From assembly GCA_913058165.1 (NCBI GenBank), contig CAJXQV010000055.1, forward strand, positions 1 through 7,514: 7,514 bases of DNA, read 5' to 3'. Shown in pieces: positions 1 to 6,661 of the stretch. Each line of letters opens with the position of its first letter. Position 1 is the first letter of the stretch. This DNA comes from an uncultured Chromatiales bacterium. Lineage in GTDB: Bacteria; Pseudomonadota; Gammaproteobacteria; Steroidobacterales; GCA-2729495. Position numbers and translations under genes: made by a program. The notes beneath the pieces are model-generated. The model was not told where the DNA came from and ran no database searches. It saw only the letters and a list, made by a program, of their open reading frames with translations.

Positions 1-49
1 ACGAGATTGCCTCTTGTCTCGTGGGCTCGGAGATGTGTATAAGAGACAG
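1..49. other. Nextera i7/Read 2 sequencing adapter (synthetic)
   Basis: This end is not genomic. Bases 16-49 match the 34-base Nextera Read 2 transposase adapter, ending in the 19-base Tn5 mosaic end at 31-49 (AGATGTGTATAAGAGACAG). Bases 1-7 (ACGAGAT) are the end of the P7 primer and bases 8-15 (TGCCTCTT) equal the i7 index known as N711. Genomic sequence starts at base 50. The adapter stays open in the frame of the minus-strand metallopeptidase gene, so automatic gene calling would append false residues to it. Confidence 0.98.
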
Positions 50-437
50 TTAAAATGCCGGCGGCTAACTTCTCTGCAGGCCCAGCCCAACCCACCAGAC
101 GATGACGCCAGCGCAGTGGCGAATAACCCTGGTGATCCTGAATAGCATGTCCGACCTCATGCGCAGCGACGGTCACCGCAGTCAATGAATGAGATTCGTA
201 ATTATCCTGACTCAGCCGGACCACCTTCGCTATCGGGTCATAGTGATCGCCCTGATCCGTTTGCTCTACGCCCACCTGTTGCATATCCAACTGGTCGAGC
301 AGATGGCGTGCTAGCTCGGCGCCGCTACCCTGATAACGATCGGCGGGGGTGGAATGCTTTTTCATCACCCGCTTCACCCAGAGACTCGGACCAAGCACGA
401 TGAGTAAAACCAAGCCACCCAGAATCAATAAGTGCAT
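50..437 (-). CDS. Membrane-anchored zinc metallopeptidase, YugP-like (3' end missing)
   Basis: The gene reads leftward from ATG at 437-435 into the adapter, giving 129 genomic codons and one further base. Residues 2-24 form a hydrophobic N-terminal membrane anchor followed by basic residues. Residues 38-100 show the pattern I know from the YugP-type neutral zinc metallopeptidase family (Pfam Zn_peptidase_2): GSGAELAR at 37-44, DHYDP at 64-68, VVRLS at 72-76 and the zinc-binding HEVGH at 93-97. In such HExxH enzymes the two His bind zinc and the Glu is the catalytic base. The third zinc ligand should lie further downstream and is missing through contig truncation, not mutation. The start lies two bases after the lipoprotein stop (440-442), with no good ribosome site of its own beyond that gene's 3' end, so translation is probably coupled. 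The substrate is unknown; a role in membrane or envelope protein turnover is inferred. Confidence 0.85.
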
Positions 438-439
438 AA

Positions 440-838
440 CTAGCCCGCGTCAGGCTCTCCGGTTGGAATATCCACACCTGCGGGCATTTGCACCTTGCAC
501 TCCAGTTCATAAACCAGATTGTAGCCAGCGGGGTTGTACTCGGCAAAACCAAACTCGCGGCGCTCTTTAATAACGTAACCGTCTTTGCACTTCTTGGATT
601 GCTTTAACCAGCCCTCTAGCCATGACATTCGCAACGCCTCAGCCGCAGGATCGCTCTCCGGGTATTGTGAGCCAGCTTTCGCCTGAAACTGCAGCATGTC
701 ACTGCCGTCAAGCCCATCGAGTAATGCACTGTTCGTGTGACGCACATAATCAGGGCTGTCATATAGGCCAGCGCATGCAGTCAAAATTGTCACAGCAGTC
801 GCCACCCAGATGTTTTTCAGCATTGCATTCATGTTCAT
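440..838 (-). CDS. Small predicted lipoprotein, function unknown
   Basis: This gene encodes 132 residues. The N-terminus has a short polar start (MNMNAMLKN), a hydrophobic stretch at about 10-18 and a lipobox LTAC at 19-22, so Cys22 is the predicted lipidated first residue of the mature protein. The mature part is about 110 residues, mixed charged and aromatic, with further Cys at about 83 and near 113 that could form a disulfide in the periplasm. I recognise no domain. The start ATG at 838-836 is supported by GAGG six bases upstream (minus strand); an in-frame ATG two codons later is a weaker choice. The gene is first in a leftward pair with the YugP-like peptidase, so the lipoprotein may partner or regulate it, which is inference only. 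Residue 23 after the lipid Cys is Ala, not Asp, which favours outer-membrane sorting by the usual Lol rule. Confidence 0.8.
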   Translation of the reverse strand: MNMNAMLKNIWVATAVTILTACAGLYDSPDYVRHTNSALLDGLDGSDMLQFQAKAGSQYPESDPAAEALRMSWLEGWLKQSKKCKDGYVIKERREFGFAEYNPAGYNLVYELECKVQMPAGVDIPTGEPDAG

Positions 839-1005
839 TGTTTGCCTCGTGTAAAAAGCATTGCTACGATAAAAATGACGAACTCAAACCATCACACTGA
901 TAAGTGAACCTTGGATGCTCGCTCATAGCTTGTCAATCACCGGCACACAATGCCAGAGGTTTACCCCACGTTAGCAGCCGAGTAGACTGAAGCCCCAGTC
1001 ATGGA
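839..1005. promoter_or_regulatory. Divergent intergenic region between lipoprotein gene and nhaA
   Basis: These 167 bases separate two genes that point away from each other, so they must hold both promoters. I see no strong sigma-70 box pair for either direction. Weak candidates are TTGTCA at 930-935 toward nhaA, without a matching -10, and a TTGAGT-like hexamer on the minus strand toward the lipoprotein gene. No clear operator or riboswitch is visible. Confidence 0.4.
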
Positions 1006-2226
1006 ATGCCCCTAATGAGTGACGCGAACGACCGCACATCATTGCAGAATTTTTTTACCACCGAAGCCATCGGCGGTATGTTGTTGCTGGCTGCGGCCAT
1101 TATGGCAATGATTCTCAAAAACTCAGCTTATGGCGATAACTACTCAGCATTTCTCGAAACGCCCGTTGCGGTAACCATCGGCGTGATGGATGGCGCTCTG
1201 GACATCCAGAAACCGTTACTCCTATGGATTAATGATGGGCTTATGGCGATCTTCTTTTTCATGATCGGCATGGAAGTAAAACGCGAGATTCTGATTGGGC
1301 AGTTCTCAGATGTAAAACAAACCATCTTGCCGATCATCGCCGGAATCGGTGGAATTGCTGTGCCGGCCATTTGTTATTACCTTCTAACCGCAGATAATCC
1401 GGAAGCTATTCAGGGTTGGGCGATCCCTACCGCTACCGACATTGCATTTGCGCTCGGCATTCTCGCTTTAGTCGGGCCCGGTGTGCCCATAGCTCTTAAG
1501 CTTTTTTTAATGACCCTGGCTATCATTGATGATATCGGCGCCCTCGCAATCATTGCTTTTTTCTTCACCAGCAAACTTTCTATCACCGCAATTATAGTGG
1601 CTGGCATTTCAGTCGCAGCGCTCATCACTATGTCCATGCGCGGGGTCACCCGACTGGCACCGTACATATTCGTTGGTTTGATTTTGTGGGTATCGGTGCT
1701 CAAATCGGGGGTTCACGCAACGCTCGCTGGCGTAATTCTGGGTTTCTGCATCCCCATGGGTCCGCGCGAACCGGGCAGGGAAACCGAATCCCCCCTGCAA
1801 ATGCTAATTCACGAAGTTCATCCTTGGGCTGCATTTTTTATTCTCCCGCTGTTTGCCTTCGCCAATGCCGGCATCTCACTGGAAGGCATGAAACTGGCGG
1901 ACCTCTTTACCGGCGTGCCGCTCGCCATCATGGTGGGGTTATTTGTCGGCAAGCAGGTGGGCGTATTCGGTTTCAGTTGGTTGGCCATTAAAATGAAGCT
2001 TTGCGAATTGCCAGAGGGTGTCTCCTGGCAGCAACTCTATGGCGCAGCAATGTTGTGCGGAGTGGGCTTTACGATGAGCCTGTTTATCGGTTCGTTAGCT
2101 TTCGAGGAAGGCGGTGTGCTCGGCACAACACGACCGGATAGGCTTGGCATTATTGCGGGATCACTGCTGGCCGGTATTGCTGGGTTTGTGGTGCTTAAAC
2201 TCGCAACGCCAAACCCCAAGACTTAA
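1006..2226 (+). CDS. nhaA: Na+/H+ antiporter NhaA
   Basis: A 406-residue inner-membrane antiporter, close to the usual length, which exports Na+ (or Li+) in exchange for protons and so handles sodium load and alkaline pH. The protein is almost entirely hydrophobic helices. Key residues known from E. coli NhaA are present: Asp145 in PTATDIAFALG (E. coli D133), the Asp175-Asp176 pair in AIIDD (D163/D164, the ion-binding site), His237 in GVHATLAGV (H225) and Lys316 in GLFVGKQVG (K300). Also intact is GMEVKREI at 88-95. Two starts are possible. ATG at 1006 has no clear ribosome site, whereas ATG at 1015 (protein starting MSDANDR, 403 residues) has GGA nine bases upstream and may be the true start. 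nhaA is transcribed away from the lipoprotein gene and toward ygiQ. No NhaR-type regulator is adjacent. Confidence 0.97.
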   Translation: MPLMSDANDRTSLQNFFTTEAIGGMLLLAAAIMAMILKNSAYGDNYSAFLETPVAVTIGVMDGALDIQKPLLLWINDGLMAIFFFMIGMEVKREILIGQFSDVKQTILPIIAGIGGIAVPAICYYLLTADNPEAIQGWAIPTATDIAFALGILALVGPGVPIALKLFLMTLAIIDDIGALAIIAFFFTSKLSITAIIVAGISVAALITMSMRGVTRLAPYIFVGLILWVSVLKSGVHATLAGVILGFCIPMGPREPGRETESPLQMLIHEVHPWAAFFILPLFAFANAGISLEGMKLADLFTGVPLAIMVGLFVGKQVGVFGFSWLAIKMKLCELPEGVSWQQLYGAAMLCGVGFTMSLFIGSLAFEEGGVLGTTRPDRLGIIAGSLLAGIAGFVVLKLATPNPKT

Positions 2227-2246
2227 CGGCTAACGCCGAAATACGA

Positions 2247-4499
2247 CTACCGGGGTTTTTTTCGCGCGGTGGTTTTTCGTCGTCCCTTTTTCGGGGCCGA
2301 ACCATCATCACGTGGGGGCAAGCCATTGTGTTGCGTGAGTATCCGGCCACCTTTGCGACGTCCATGTGCCGATGCCGAGTTTTTACGTCGTGGCGATTTG
2401 TAATCGTTGACGCTGTCCGGATCATGAGCAGGCACTAAGCTTTCTTTGCCCTCACCAATAAGGTCGGCGCGGCCCATGCGCAGCAAAGTTGTTCGCAATA
2501 ACGGCCAGTTCTTGGGGTCGTGATAGCGTAAAAGGGCCTTATGCAGTTTTCGCTGCTCAGGGTCTTTTACCGATTCAACCTTATCGCTTTTATACGTCAC
2601 CCTACGTAGCGGATTCTTGCCCGACCGATACATTGCCGTAGCAGTAGCCATCGGCGAAGGATAAAAAGCCTGCACCTGATCTGCCCGAAAGTCGTTGCTT
2701 TTTAACCAAAGGGCCAGGCTCAACATATCTTCATCGGTAGTGCCCGGATGAGCGGCAATGAAGTAGGGAATAAGGTACTGCTCTTTGCCGGCTTCTTTAG
2801 AGTATTGCTCAAACAAGCGTTTAAATTTGTCGTAAGTGCCAATACCGGGCTTCATCATTTTTGACAAAGGCCCTTGTTCGGTGTGTTCCGGAGCGATCTT
2901 CAGATAACCGCCGACATGATGGGTTACCAGCTCTTTGACATACTCCGGATCTTCCACCGCGAGGTCATAGCGTAAACCCGAAGCCACCAGTACCTTTTTA
3001 ACACCCTTAATATTACGGGCATCACGATATAACTGCGTTAATGAAGAATGATCGGTATTGAGGTTGGGACAAATACCGGGATAAACACAACTGGGTCTAC
3101 GACATGCTGATTCAATTTCACGACTCTTACACGCAATACGATACATGTTTGCCGTCGGACCGCCAAGGTCTGAAATAACACCGGTAAAACCCTTCACCTT
3201 GTCACGAATTGTTTCGATTTCTTTGAGTACCGACTCGGATGAACGACTCTGAATAATGCGGCCCTCATGCTCCGTAATCGAGCAGAAAGTACAGCCTCCA
3301 AAACAACCGCGCATTATATTCACCGAAAAGCGGATCATCTCCCAAGCAGGCAACTTAGCATCGCCATATGAGGGGTGCGGACTTCTCGCATAGGGAAGAT
3401 CAAACACGTAATCCATTTCAGCGGTAGTCAGTGGTATAGGTGGCGGATTCAGCCACACATCGACATGCCCATGGCGCTGCACCAGTGCACGGGCATTGCC
3501 CGGATTGGTTTCTAAGTGCAGTACTCTGTTCGCATGGGCGTAAAGCACCGAATCGTTGCGGACCTTTTCAAACGCTGGCAGACGGATAACTGTTTGCCCG
3601 CGGTCCAGTTTAGGGTGTGCTCTCAGTTCAACGACCTTTGCCGCGATTTCCGAGTTTTCGCTCTCTATCTCAATGCCTGCCATCGCCGCATTGCGTCGAT
3701 CTCGTTCGGAGTCATCCATCTCGCGAATATTGATATAGGGGTTAACAACTTTCTCGACCCGTCCCGGTCGGTCGATGCGGCTTGAGTCGATTTCAACCCA
3801 ATCAGATGGCGTATTGGTTCTGACAAACGCAGTGCCACGAACATCATCAATTTCCGCCACACTATCGCCGCGGGCTATCCGATGAGCTATTTCTACAATG
3901 GCCCTGTCGGCGTTGCCATAAAGCAGAATATCGGCACCGGAATCGAGCAGCACCGAGCGACGCACTTCATCCTGCCAATAATCGTAGTGCGCAATGCGGC
4001 GCAAGGAGCCTTCAATACCGCCCAATACAATCGGGACATCCGCCCAGGCTTCTTTGCAGCGCTGTGTATACACAATTGATGACCGGTCGGGACGCTTACC
4101 GCCTTGGCCGCCCGGTGTATAAGCATCATCGGAGCGTGGTTTGCGGTCGGCCGTATAGCGATTGATCATTGAATCCATGTTGCCGGAGGTAACACCGAAA
4201 AACAGATTCGGCTTACCCAACTGCATGAACGCCTGTTTTGATTGCCAGTCGGGCTGCGCGATGATGCCAACCCTGAAACCCTGCGCCTCAAGCAGACGAC
4301 CTATAACTGCCATACCAAATGATGGATGATCAACGTAGGCATCGCCGGTAACAATAATAACGTCACAGGAATCCCAACCTAAGGCATCCATCTCGGCACG
4401 GCTGGTTGGTAAAATTCCGGCAACGCCCATGCACTCAGCCCAGTATTTCGAATAATCGAATAAGGCTGTGCGGGCAGTTGTAGAGCTTGATGCGGACAT
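2247..4499 (-). CDS. ygiQ: YgiQ family radical SAM protein (UPF0313)
   Basis: A 750-residue protein, full length for the YgiQ family. The N-terminal part (about 12-160) carries family landmarks such as YWAECMG at 19-25 and [20 protein letters not shown] at 41-60, resembling the cobalamin-binding-like fold often fused ahead of radical SAM domains. The radical SAM core starts near 390 with Cys399, Cys403 and Cys406 in GCFGGCTFC, the CxxxCxxC motif that ligates the [4Fe-4S] cluster used to cleave S-adenosylmethionine. A further Cys cluster lies at 457-477 ([21 protein letters not shown]), also typical of the family. The last 50 residues are rich in Lys and Arg and look disordered, possibly binding nucleic acid. 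The reaction and substrate are not established as far as I know. The start at 4499-4497 has only a weak ribosome site, but the family alignment requires a start upstream of residue 19. The gene is monocistronic here and convergent with nhaA. Confidence 0.95.
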   Translation of the reverse strand: MSASSSTTARTALFDYSKYWAECMGVAGILPTSRAEMDALGWDSCDVIIVTGDAYVDHPSFGMAVIGRLLEAQGFRVGIIAQPDWQSKQAFMQLGKPNLFFGVTSGNMDSMINRYTADRKPRSDDAYTPGGQGGKRPDRSSIVYTQRCKEAWADVPIVLGGIEGSLRRIAHYDYWQDEVRRSVLLDSGADILLYGNADRAIVEIAHRIARGDSVAEIDDVRGTAFVRTNTPSDWVEIDSSRIDRPGRVEKVVNPYINIREMDDSERDRRNAAMAGIEIESENSEIAAKVVELRAHPKLDRGQTVIRLPAFEKVRNDSVLYAHANRVLHLETNPGNARALVQRHGHVDVWLNPPPIPLTTAEMDYVFDLPYARSPHPSYGDAKLPAWEMIRFSVNIMRGCFGGCTFCSITEHEGRIIQSRSSESVLKEIETIRDKVKGFTGVISDLGGPTANMYRIACKSREIESACRRPSCVYPGICPNLNTDHSSLTQLYRDARNIKGVKKVLVASGLRYDLAVEDPEYVKELVTHHVGGYLKIAPEHTEQGPLSKMMKPGIGTYDKFKRLFEQYSKEAGKEQYLIPYFIAAHPGTTDEDMLSLALWLKSNDFRADQVQAFYPSPMATATAMYRSGKNPLRRVTYKSDKVESVKDPEQRKLHKALLRYHDPKNWPLLRTTLLRMGRADLIGEGKESLVPAHDPDSVNDYKSPRRKNSASAHGRRKGGRILTQHNGLPPRDDGSAPKKGRRKTTARKKPR

Positions 4500-4772
4500 G
4501 AATAAGGTAACCGAAAGTCAAAGAAGATTGAGTCTGAAGGACACTGTAAGGCGGAACAAAAATCACACCTATAAAATGCAGCATCTAATTTATGTTAAAG
4601 CCGCAACAGCAAGTTGCGACACAGCACCTGACAGTGCCAGATAACACTAAGGCTGCTACAAACGCTGATGCACAGAGTGCTTGCTAAACACACCGCTTGC
4701 ACTAAACGCTCAAATTTTTCTGTTGATAGCTAGCCACCAACAAGTGACCGGTCAAGTCTAAACAGGCGCTGA
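4500..4772. other. Intergenic region upstream of ygiQ, no supported gene
   Basis: This AT-richer stretch must contain the leftward ygiQ promoter, though I cannot pick confident boxes. On the plus strand there is a TATAAA hexamer at 4570-4575 without a good -35. Two small hairpins follow: CGCAAC/GTTGCG at 4602-4618 (6-bp stem, 5-base loop) and GCAC/GTGC at 4624-4637. A wider AGTGC/GCACT pair (4676-4703) precedes a short T run at 4715-4719. A 31-codon frame at 4592-4687 lacks a ribosome site. A small RNA is possible but unproven. Confidence 0.4.
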
Positions 4773-5030
4773 GTATATACTACCTTCCCCCTATCACCCT
4801 GGCAGACACCACGGAGCCTTCCTGCCGGCACATCCCACCGCAACGGCAGTGCTCAAAACCCGCTGACTGCCGAAGGAGGCATCGAAAAGCTCACGCCTGC
4901 GGAATTAGCTCTGGTTGCAACCAACGGCAATGGTGATTTGCACCGGCCACTGTTTGCTGCCGACACCGGAGAACCGGATCCGGTTGATCCGTCCGGCGAG
5001 CAAATTCTCAATTGTTATCGACGTCATTAG
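4773..5030 (+). pseudogene. Start-less open frame, possible gene remnant
   Basis: An 85-codon frame runs from just after a stop at 4770-4772 to TAG at 5028-5030 and contains no ATG or GTG; its only TTG (4937-4939) lies late in the frame. The C-terminal 60 residues read like real protein: Ala/Glu-rich with LTPAELALV at about 45-53 and then an acidic, Pro-rich tail (DTGEPDPVDPSGEQ). The base composition is GC-richer than the flank before it. A strong hairpin terminator starts 12 bases after the stop, as expected for a rightward gene end. A full AAGGAGG lies inside the frame at 4873-4879 but no start codon follows at a workable distance. It may be the 3' end of a decayed gene, a gene with a frameshift near 4800-4840, or chance. 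I recognise no family. A 40-codon minus-strand frame (4905-5027) overlaps and has no ribosome site. Confidence 0.35.
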
Positions 5031-5042
5031 GGGTTGATACAA

Positions 5043-5075
5043 AATAAACGGCCGTCATAATGACGGCCGTTTATT
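5043..5075. terminator. Bidirectional hairpin terminator
   Basis: A perfect 15-bp inverted repeat: the arm AATAAACGGCCGTCA at 5043-5057 pairs with 5061-5075 across a TAA loop at 5058-5060. The GC core (ACGGCCGTCA) is flanked by A on one side and T on the other. Read leftward the stem is followed by TTTATTTTG, a good U-tract 32 bases after the stop of the 123-residue gene; read rightward it ends in TTTATTGATTA, 12 bases after the stop of the 4773-5030 frame. It therefore suits transcription from both sides and fits best the leftward gene. Confidence 0.88.
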
Positions 5076-5107
5076 GATTAGGCTCTATAACCTGCTCTCG
5101 ACTCAGC

Positions 5108-5479
5108 CTAAAACTGAATCTTTCCAGGAGCAGCCTGCTCTTGCCCAGGAACATAAATTGAAGATGCCTGTTCACGACGCATTTCTTCCAATCGTGCTGT
5201 AGTTTCTTCAACCGATTTCTGAGCCGCCTCACCAAAACCAGCACAAGCCTCAGTCAAAGTGTCCGCCTCGAGTTCAAACGACAATGGCAGTGCACCCGCA
5301 GGAGTCATTACCTGGGCCTGTCCCATATAAATAGGCTTGCGTGTGGGGTCGGGAGCGCCGTCAGCGGTCACCGGCGTCATCCGCCGAATCGTGCCGATTT
5401 TGCGGTCAGTAAAGCTTTCTTCAAGATACAGGTCACCTGTATCAAACTGCGGGGCTCCCGCTTCATTTTCTGTGGTCAT
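5108..5479 (-). CDS. Conserved-looking hypothetical cytoplasmic protein
   Basis: This gene encodes 123 residues with no signal peptide or membrane segment. The N-terminal half has a compact, probably beta-rich core (LYLEESFTDRKIGTIRR at 17-33, then PIYMGQAQVMTPAGALPLSFEL at 49-70). A charged helix follows at about 74-105 (TEACAGFGEAAQKSVEE...RLEEMRREQ), and the protein ends in a flexible tail closing with PGKIQF. The overall charge is acidic. It resembles small gammaproteobacterial proteins of unknown function that share the phrases DRKIGTIRR and MTPAGALPLSFE, recalled without a search. Start ATG at 5479-5477 has GAGA six bases upstream. It is a single gene ending at the hairpin terminator at 5043-5075, and the facing region on its right is gene-free. 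No function can be assigned. Confidence 0.75.
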   Translation of the reverse strand: MTTENEAGAPQFDTGDLYLEESFTDRKIGTIRRMTPVTADGAPDPTRKPIYMGQAQVMTPAGALPLSFELEADTLTEACAGFGEAAQKSVEETTARLEEMRREQASSIYVPGQEQAAPGKIQF

Positions 5480-5939
5480 TAAAATTCTCGCGCAAAGTAA
5501 AAATGTCGGCGCACTTTAGCAGATTCAACCGGCAGTTCCGATAGGACGCCTCGCGATGCAATCGGTTGGCTTAGCCCACGTGATCGGATAATGCTCTATT
5601 TGTGCGAACAGCTTATTTTGCAACGCGTCATGTTAAGGGCACTAGACACAACCGGGCAGCACGTAACGTTGCGCATCCGCAATGCGAAGGGCATCTGGCG
5701 ACTGATATTCGCACGATTGAGTGCGCAGTGCCGAATTGGAACTTCGTGTGAGAAAAACCATCAGACGGTTTGCAGACATAAAGAAACAAGCTCATAATTT
5801 CATTATGTTAAATAAAATGAGCCGCCCTCGCAGCCAAATAGACTAGCGTAATCAGTCGACTAGAGCCGCGCAATAAGAGTACCCTGCTAACAATATGTTA
5901 CCCGTATCTTCAGACAGCATTAAACGTGATGCAGGTCTC
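5480..5939. other. Intergenic region between hypothetical gene and fimT operon
   Basis: No supported gene lies in these roughly 460 bases. It lies between divergent genes and should contain the leftward promoter of the 123-residue gene; a TTGAAT hexamer on the minus strand at 5528-5523 is a weak -35 candidate. A 68-codon plus-strand frame at 5591-5797 lacks a ribosome site and gives an unconvincing Arg/Cys-rich peptide. A palindromic site at 5793-5807 is listed separately. A regulatory role for the pilin operon is possible but unseen. Confidence 0.5.
5793..5807. repeat. Palindromic site CATAAT-TTC-ATTATG
   Basis: A perfect inverted repeat with 6-base arms (5793-5798 and 5802-5807) and a 3-base centre. 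It is AT-rich and sits about 155 bases upstream of the TATAAT box before fimT. Its shape fits an operator for a dimeric regulator, but one copy only is seen and the regulator is unknown; chance occurrence in AT-rich DNA is possible. Confidence 0.35.
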
Positions 5940-5968
5940 ACTTCCCGCCCTCTAGCGTGGCGTATAAT
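5940..5968 (+). promoter_or_regulatory. Sigma-70-type promoter for fimT-pilV-pilW
   Basis: A perfect -10 box TATAAT lies at 5963-5968. The -35 position with a 17-base spacer (5940-5945, ACTTCC) matches poorly, so an activator may help. Transcription would begin near 5975, leaving a leader of about 33 bases before the fimT ATG at 6008. This box lies inside the artificially extended fimT frame that begins with GTG at 5957, which argues against that start. The spacing rules out a standard sigma-54 site here. Confidence 0.5.
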
Positions 5969-6007
5969 TTATGCCTTAAAGCTAGCGATTACGCAGGTTT
6001 ATACGCC

Positions 6008-6658
6008 ATGCGAACACCACAACAAGGCCTTAGCCTAGTAGAACTCATAGTGACACTCTTTGTGGTGTCTGTTCTCCTGCTTATCGGCGCTCCGCAGTTC
6101 TCGCAGTTTGTTGCCAATAACCGCATGGCTGCATCAATCAACGAAGCCAATATCGCCTTGCATCTCGCCAGAACTGAGGCAATAAAGCGCAACTCTTTTG
6201 TTTCGATATGCCCCAGCCCAGATTGGGATGCAATCGACCCCAGCTGCGATCCGAATGCCTCATTTACCGAAGGCTGGATAGTCTTCATTGATGCCGATGG
6301 CGATGGCACGCCAAACCTAAGCATTGATGGCGGTAATGGCGATTTGGTTTTACAGAGTCATCAGGCAATGAATGAAGGTATGGATCTGCGCGTCGGTGAT
6401 GCCAATGGCATTATCGATGGGCCGCAATTTATCGTGTTTGCGCCTACCGGTTATCCAATGCAGGCGCTAAACGGCAACAACGCCATATTCAACCTTCAGT
6501 TATGTGATGACCGGGGTATTAGAGACACCGGCGCCGGCATTTCAGCCGGTCGCTGGATCAATATTGGTCCGACAGGTCGCCCACAAATGCACCGCACGCA
6601 AGATGCTGTTGAACACCCAAACAACCCTTTGGGTGGCTGCGCCCACATGGGGGGCTGA
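6008..6658 (+). CDS. fimT: Type IV minor pilin, FimT/FimU (GspH) family
   Basis: A 216-residue prepilin. The leader MRTPQQG (1-7) is cut by prepilin peptidase PilD before Leu8; Glu12 is the conserved Glu+5, and 13-28 is the hydrophobic assembly helix. The GspH/FimT signature follows: LARTEAIKRN at 53-62 and GWIVFIDADGDG at 89-100. The DADGDG segment (95-100) is a DxDxDG calcium-loop pattern. Cys68/Cys80 and Cys166/Cys211 may form disulfides. Near the C-terminus GRPQ (190-193) sits where some FimT proteins have a DNA-binding GRxR motif; the second Arg is absent, so a FimU-like pilus-priming role is more likely than DNA uptake. I place the start at ATG 6008, not GTG 5957, because the latter would put 17 extra residues ahead of a normal leader and overlap the promoter; AGG lies 10 bases upstream. 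It is the first gene of the operon, 3 bases before pilV. Confidence 0.87.
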   Translation: MRTPQQGLSLVELIVTLFVVSVLLLIGAPQFSQFVANNRMAASINEANIALHLARTEAIKRNSFVSICPSPDWDAIDPSCDPNASFTEGWIVFIDADGDGTPNLSIDGGNGDLVLQSHQAMNEGMDLRVGDANGIIDGPQFIVFAPTGYPMQALNGNNAIFNLQLCDDRGIRDTGAGISAGRWINIGPTGRPQMHRTQDAVEHPNNPLGGCAHMGG

Positions 6659-6661
6659 TAT

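Noticed and set aside
185..570. Short ORFs on both strands over the metallopeptidase 5' region
   Set aside because: They overlap in other frames the minus-strand frame that carries the HEVGH peptidase.
622..900. 92-codon plus-strand ORF opposite the lipoprotein gene
   Set aside because: It lies antisense to a gene with a clear lipobox and ribosome site and its product is rich in Cys, His and Ser without pattern.
2227..2238. CGGC-TAAC-GCCG hairpin between nhaA and ygiQ as a terminator
   Set aside because: The stem is only four base pairs and no T run follows directly on either strand.
4592..4687. 31-codon ORF upstream of ygiQ
   Set aside because: It has no ribosome site and no recognisable sequence, and its codons overlap the hairpins at 4602-4637.
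4905..5027. 40-codon minus-strand frame starting at 5027
   Set aside because: There is no ribosome site, it ends in the middle of the region, and the terminator position fits plus-strand orientation of the overlapping frame better.
5591..5797. 68-codon plus-strand ORF as a gene
   Set aside because: There is no ribosome site before its ATG, the composition is Arg/Cys-rich and irregular, and it matches nothing I recognise.
5958..5975. Sigma-54 promoter (GG ... GC) before fimT
   Set aside because: The GG and GC elements are 12 bases apart instead of 10; the perfect TATAAT explains the site better.
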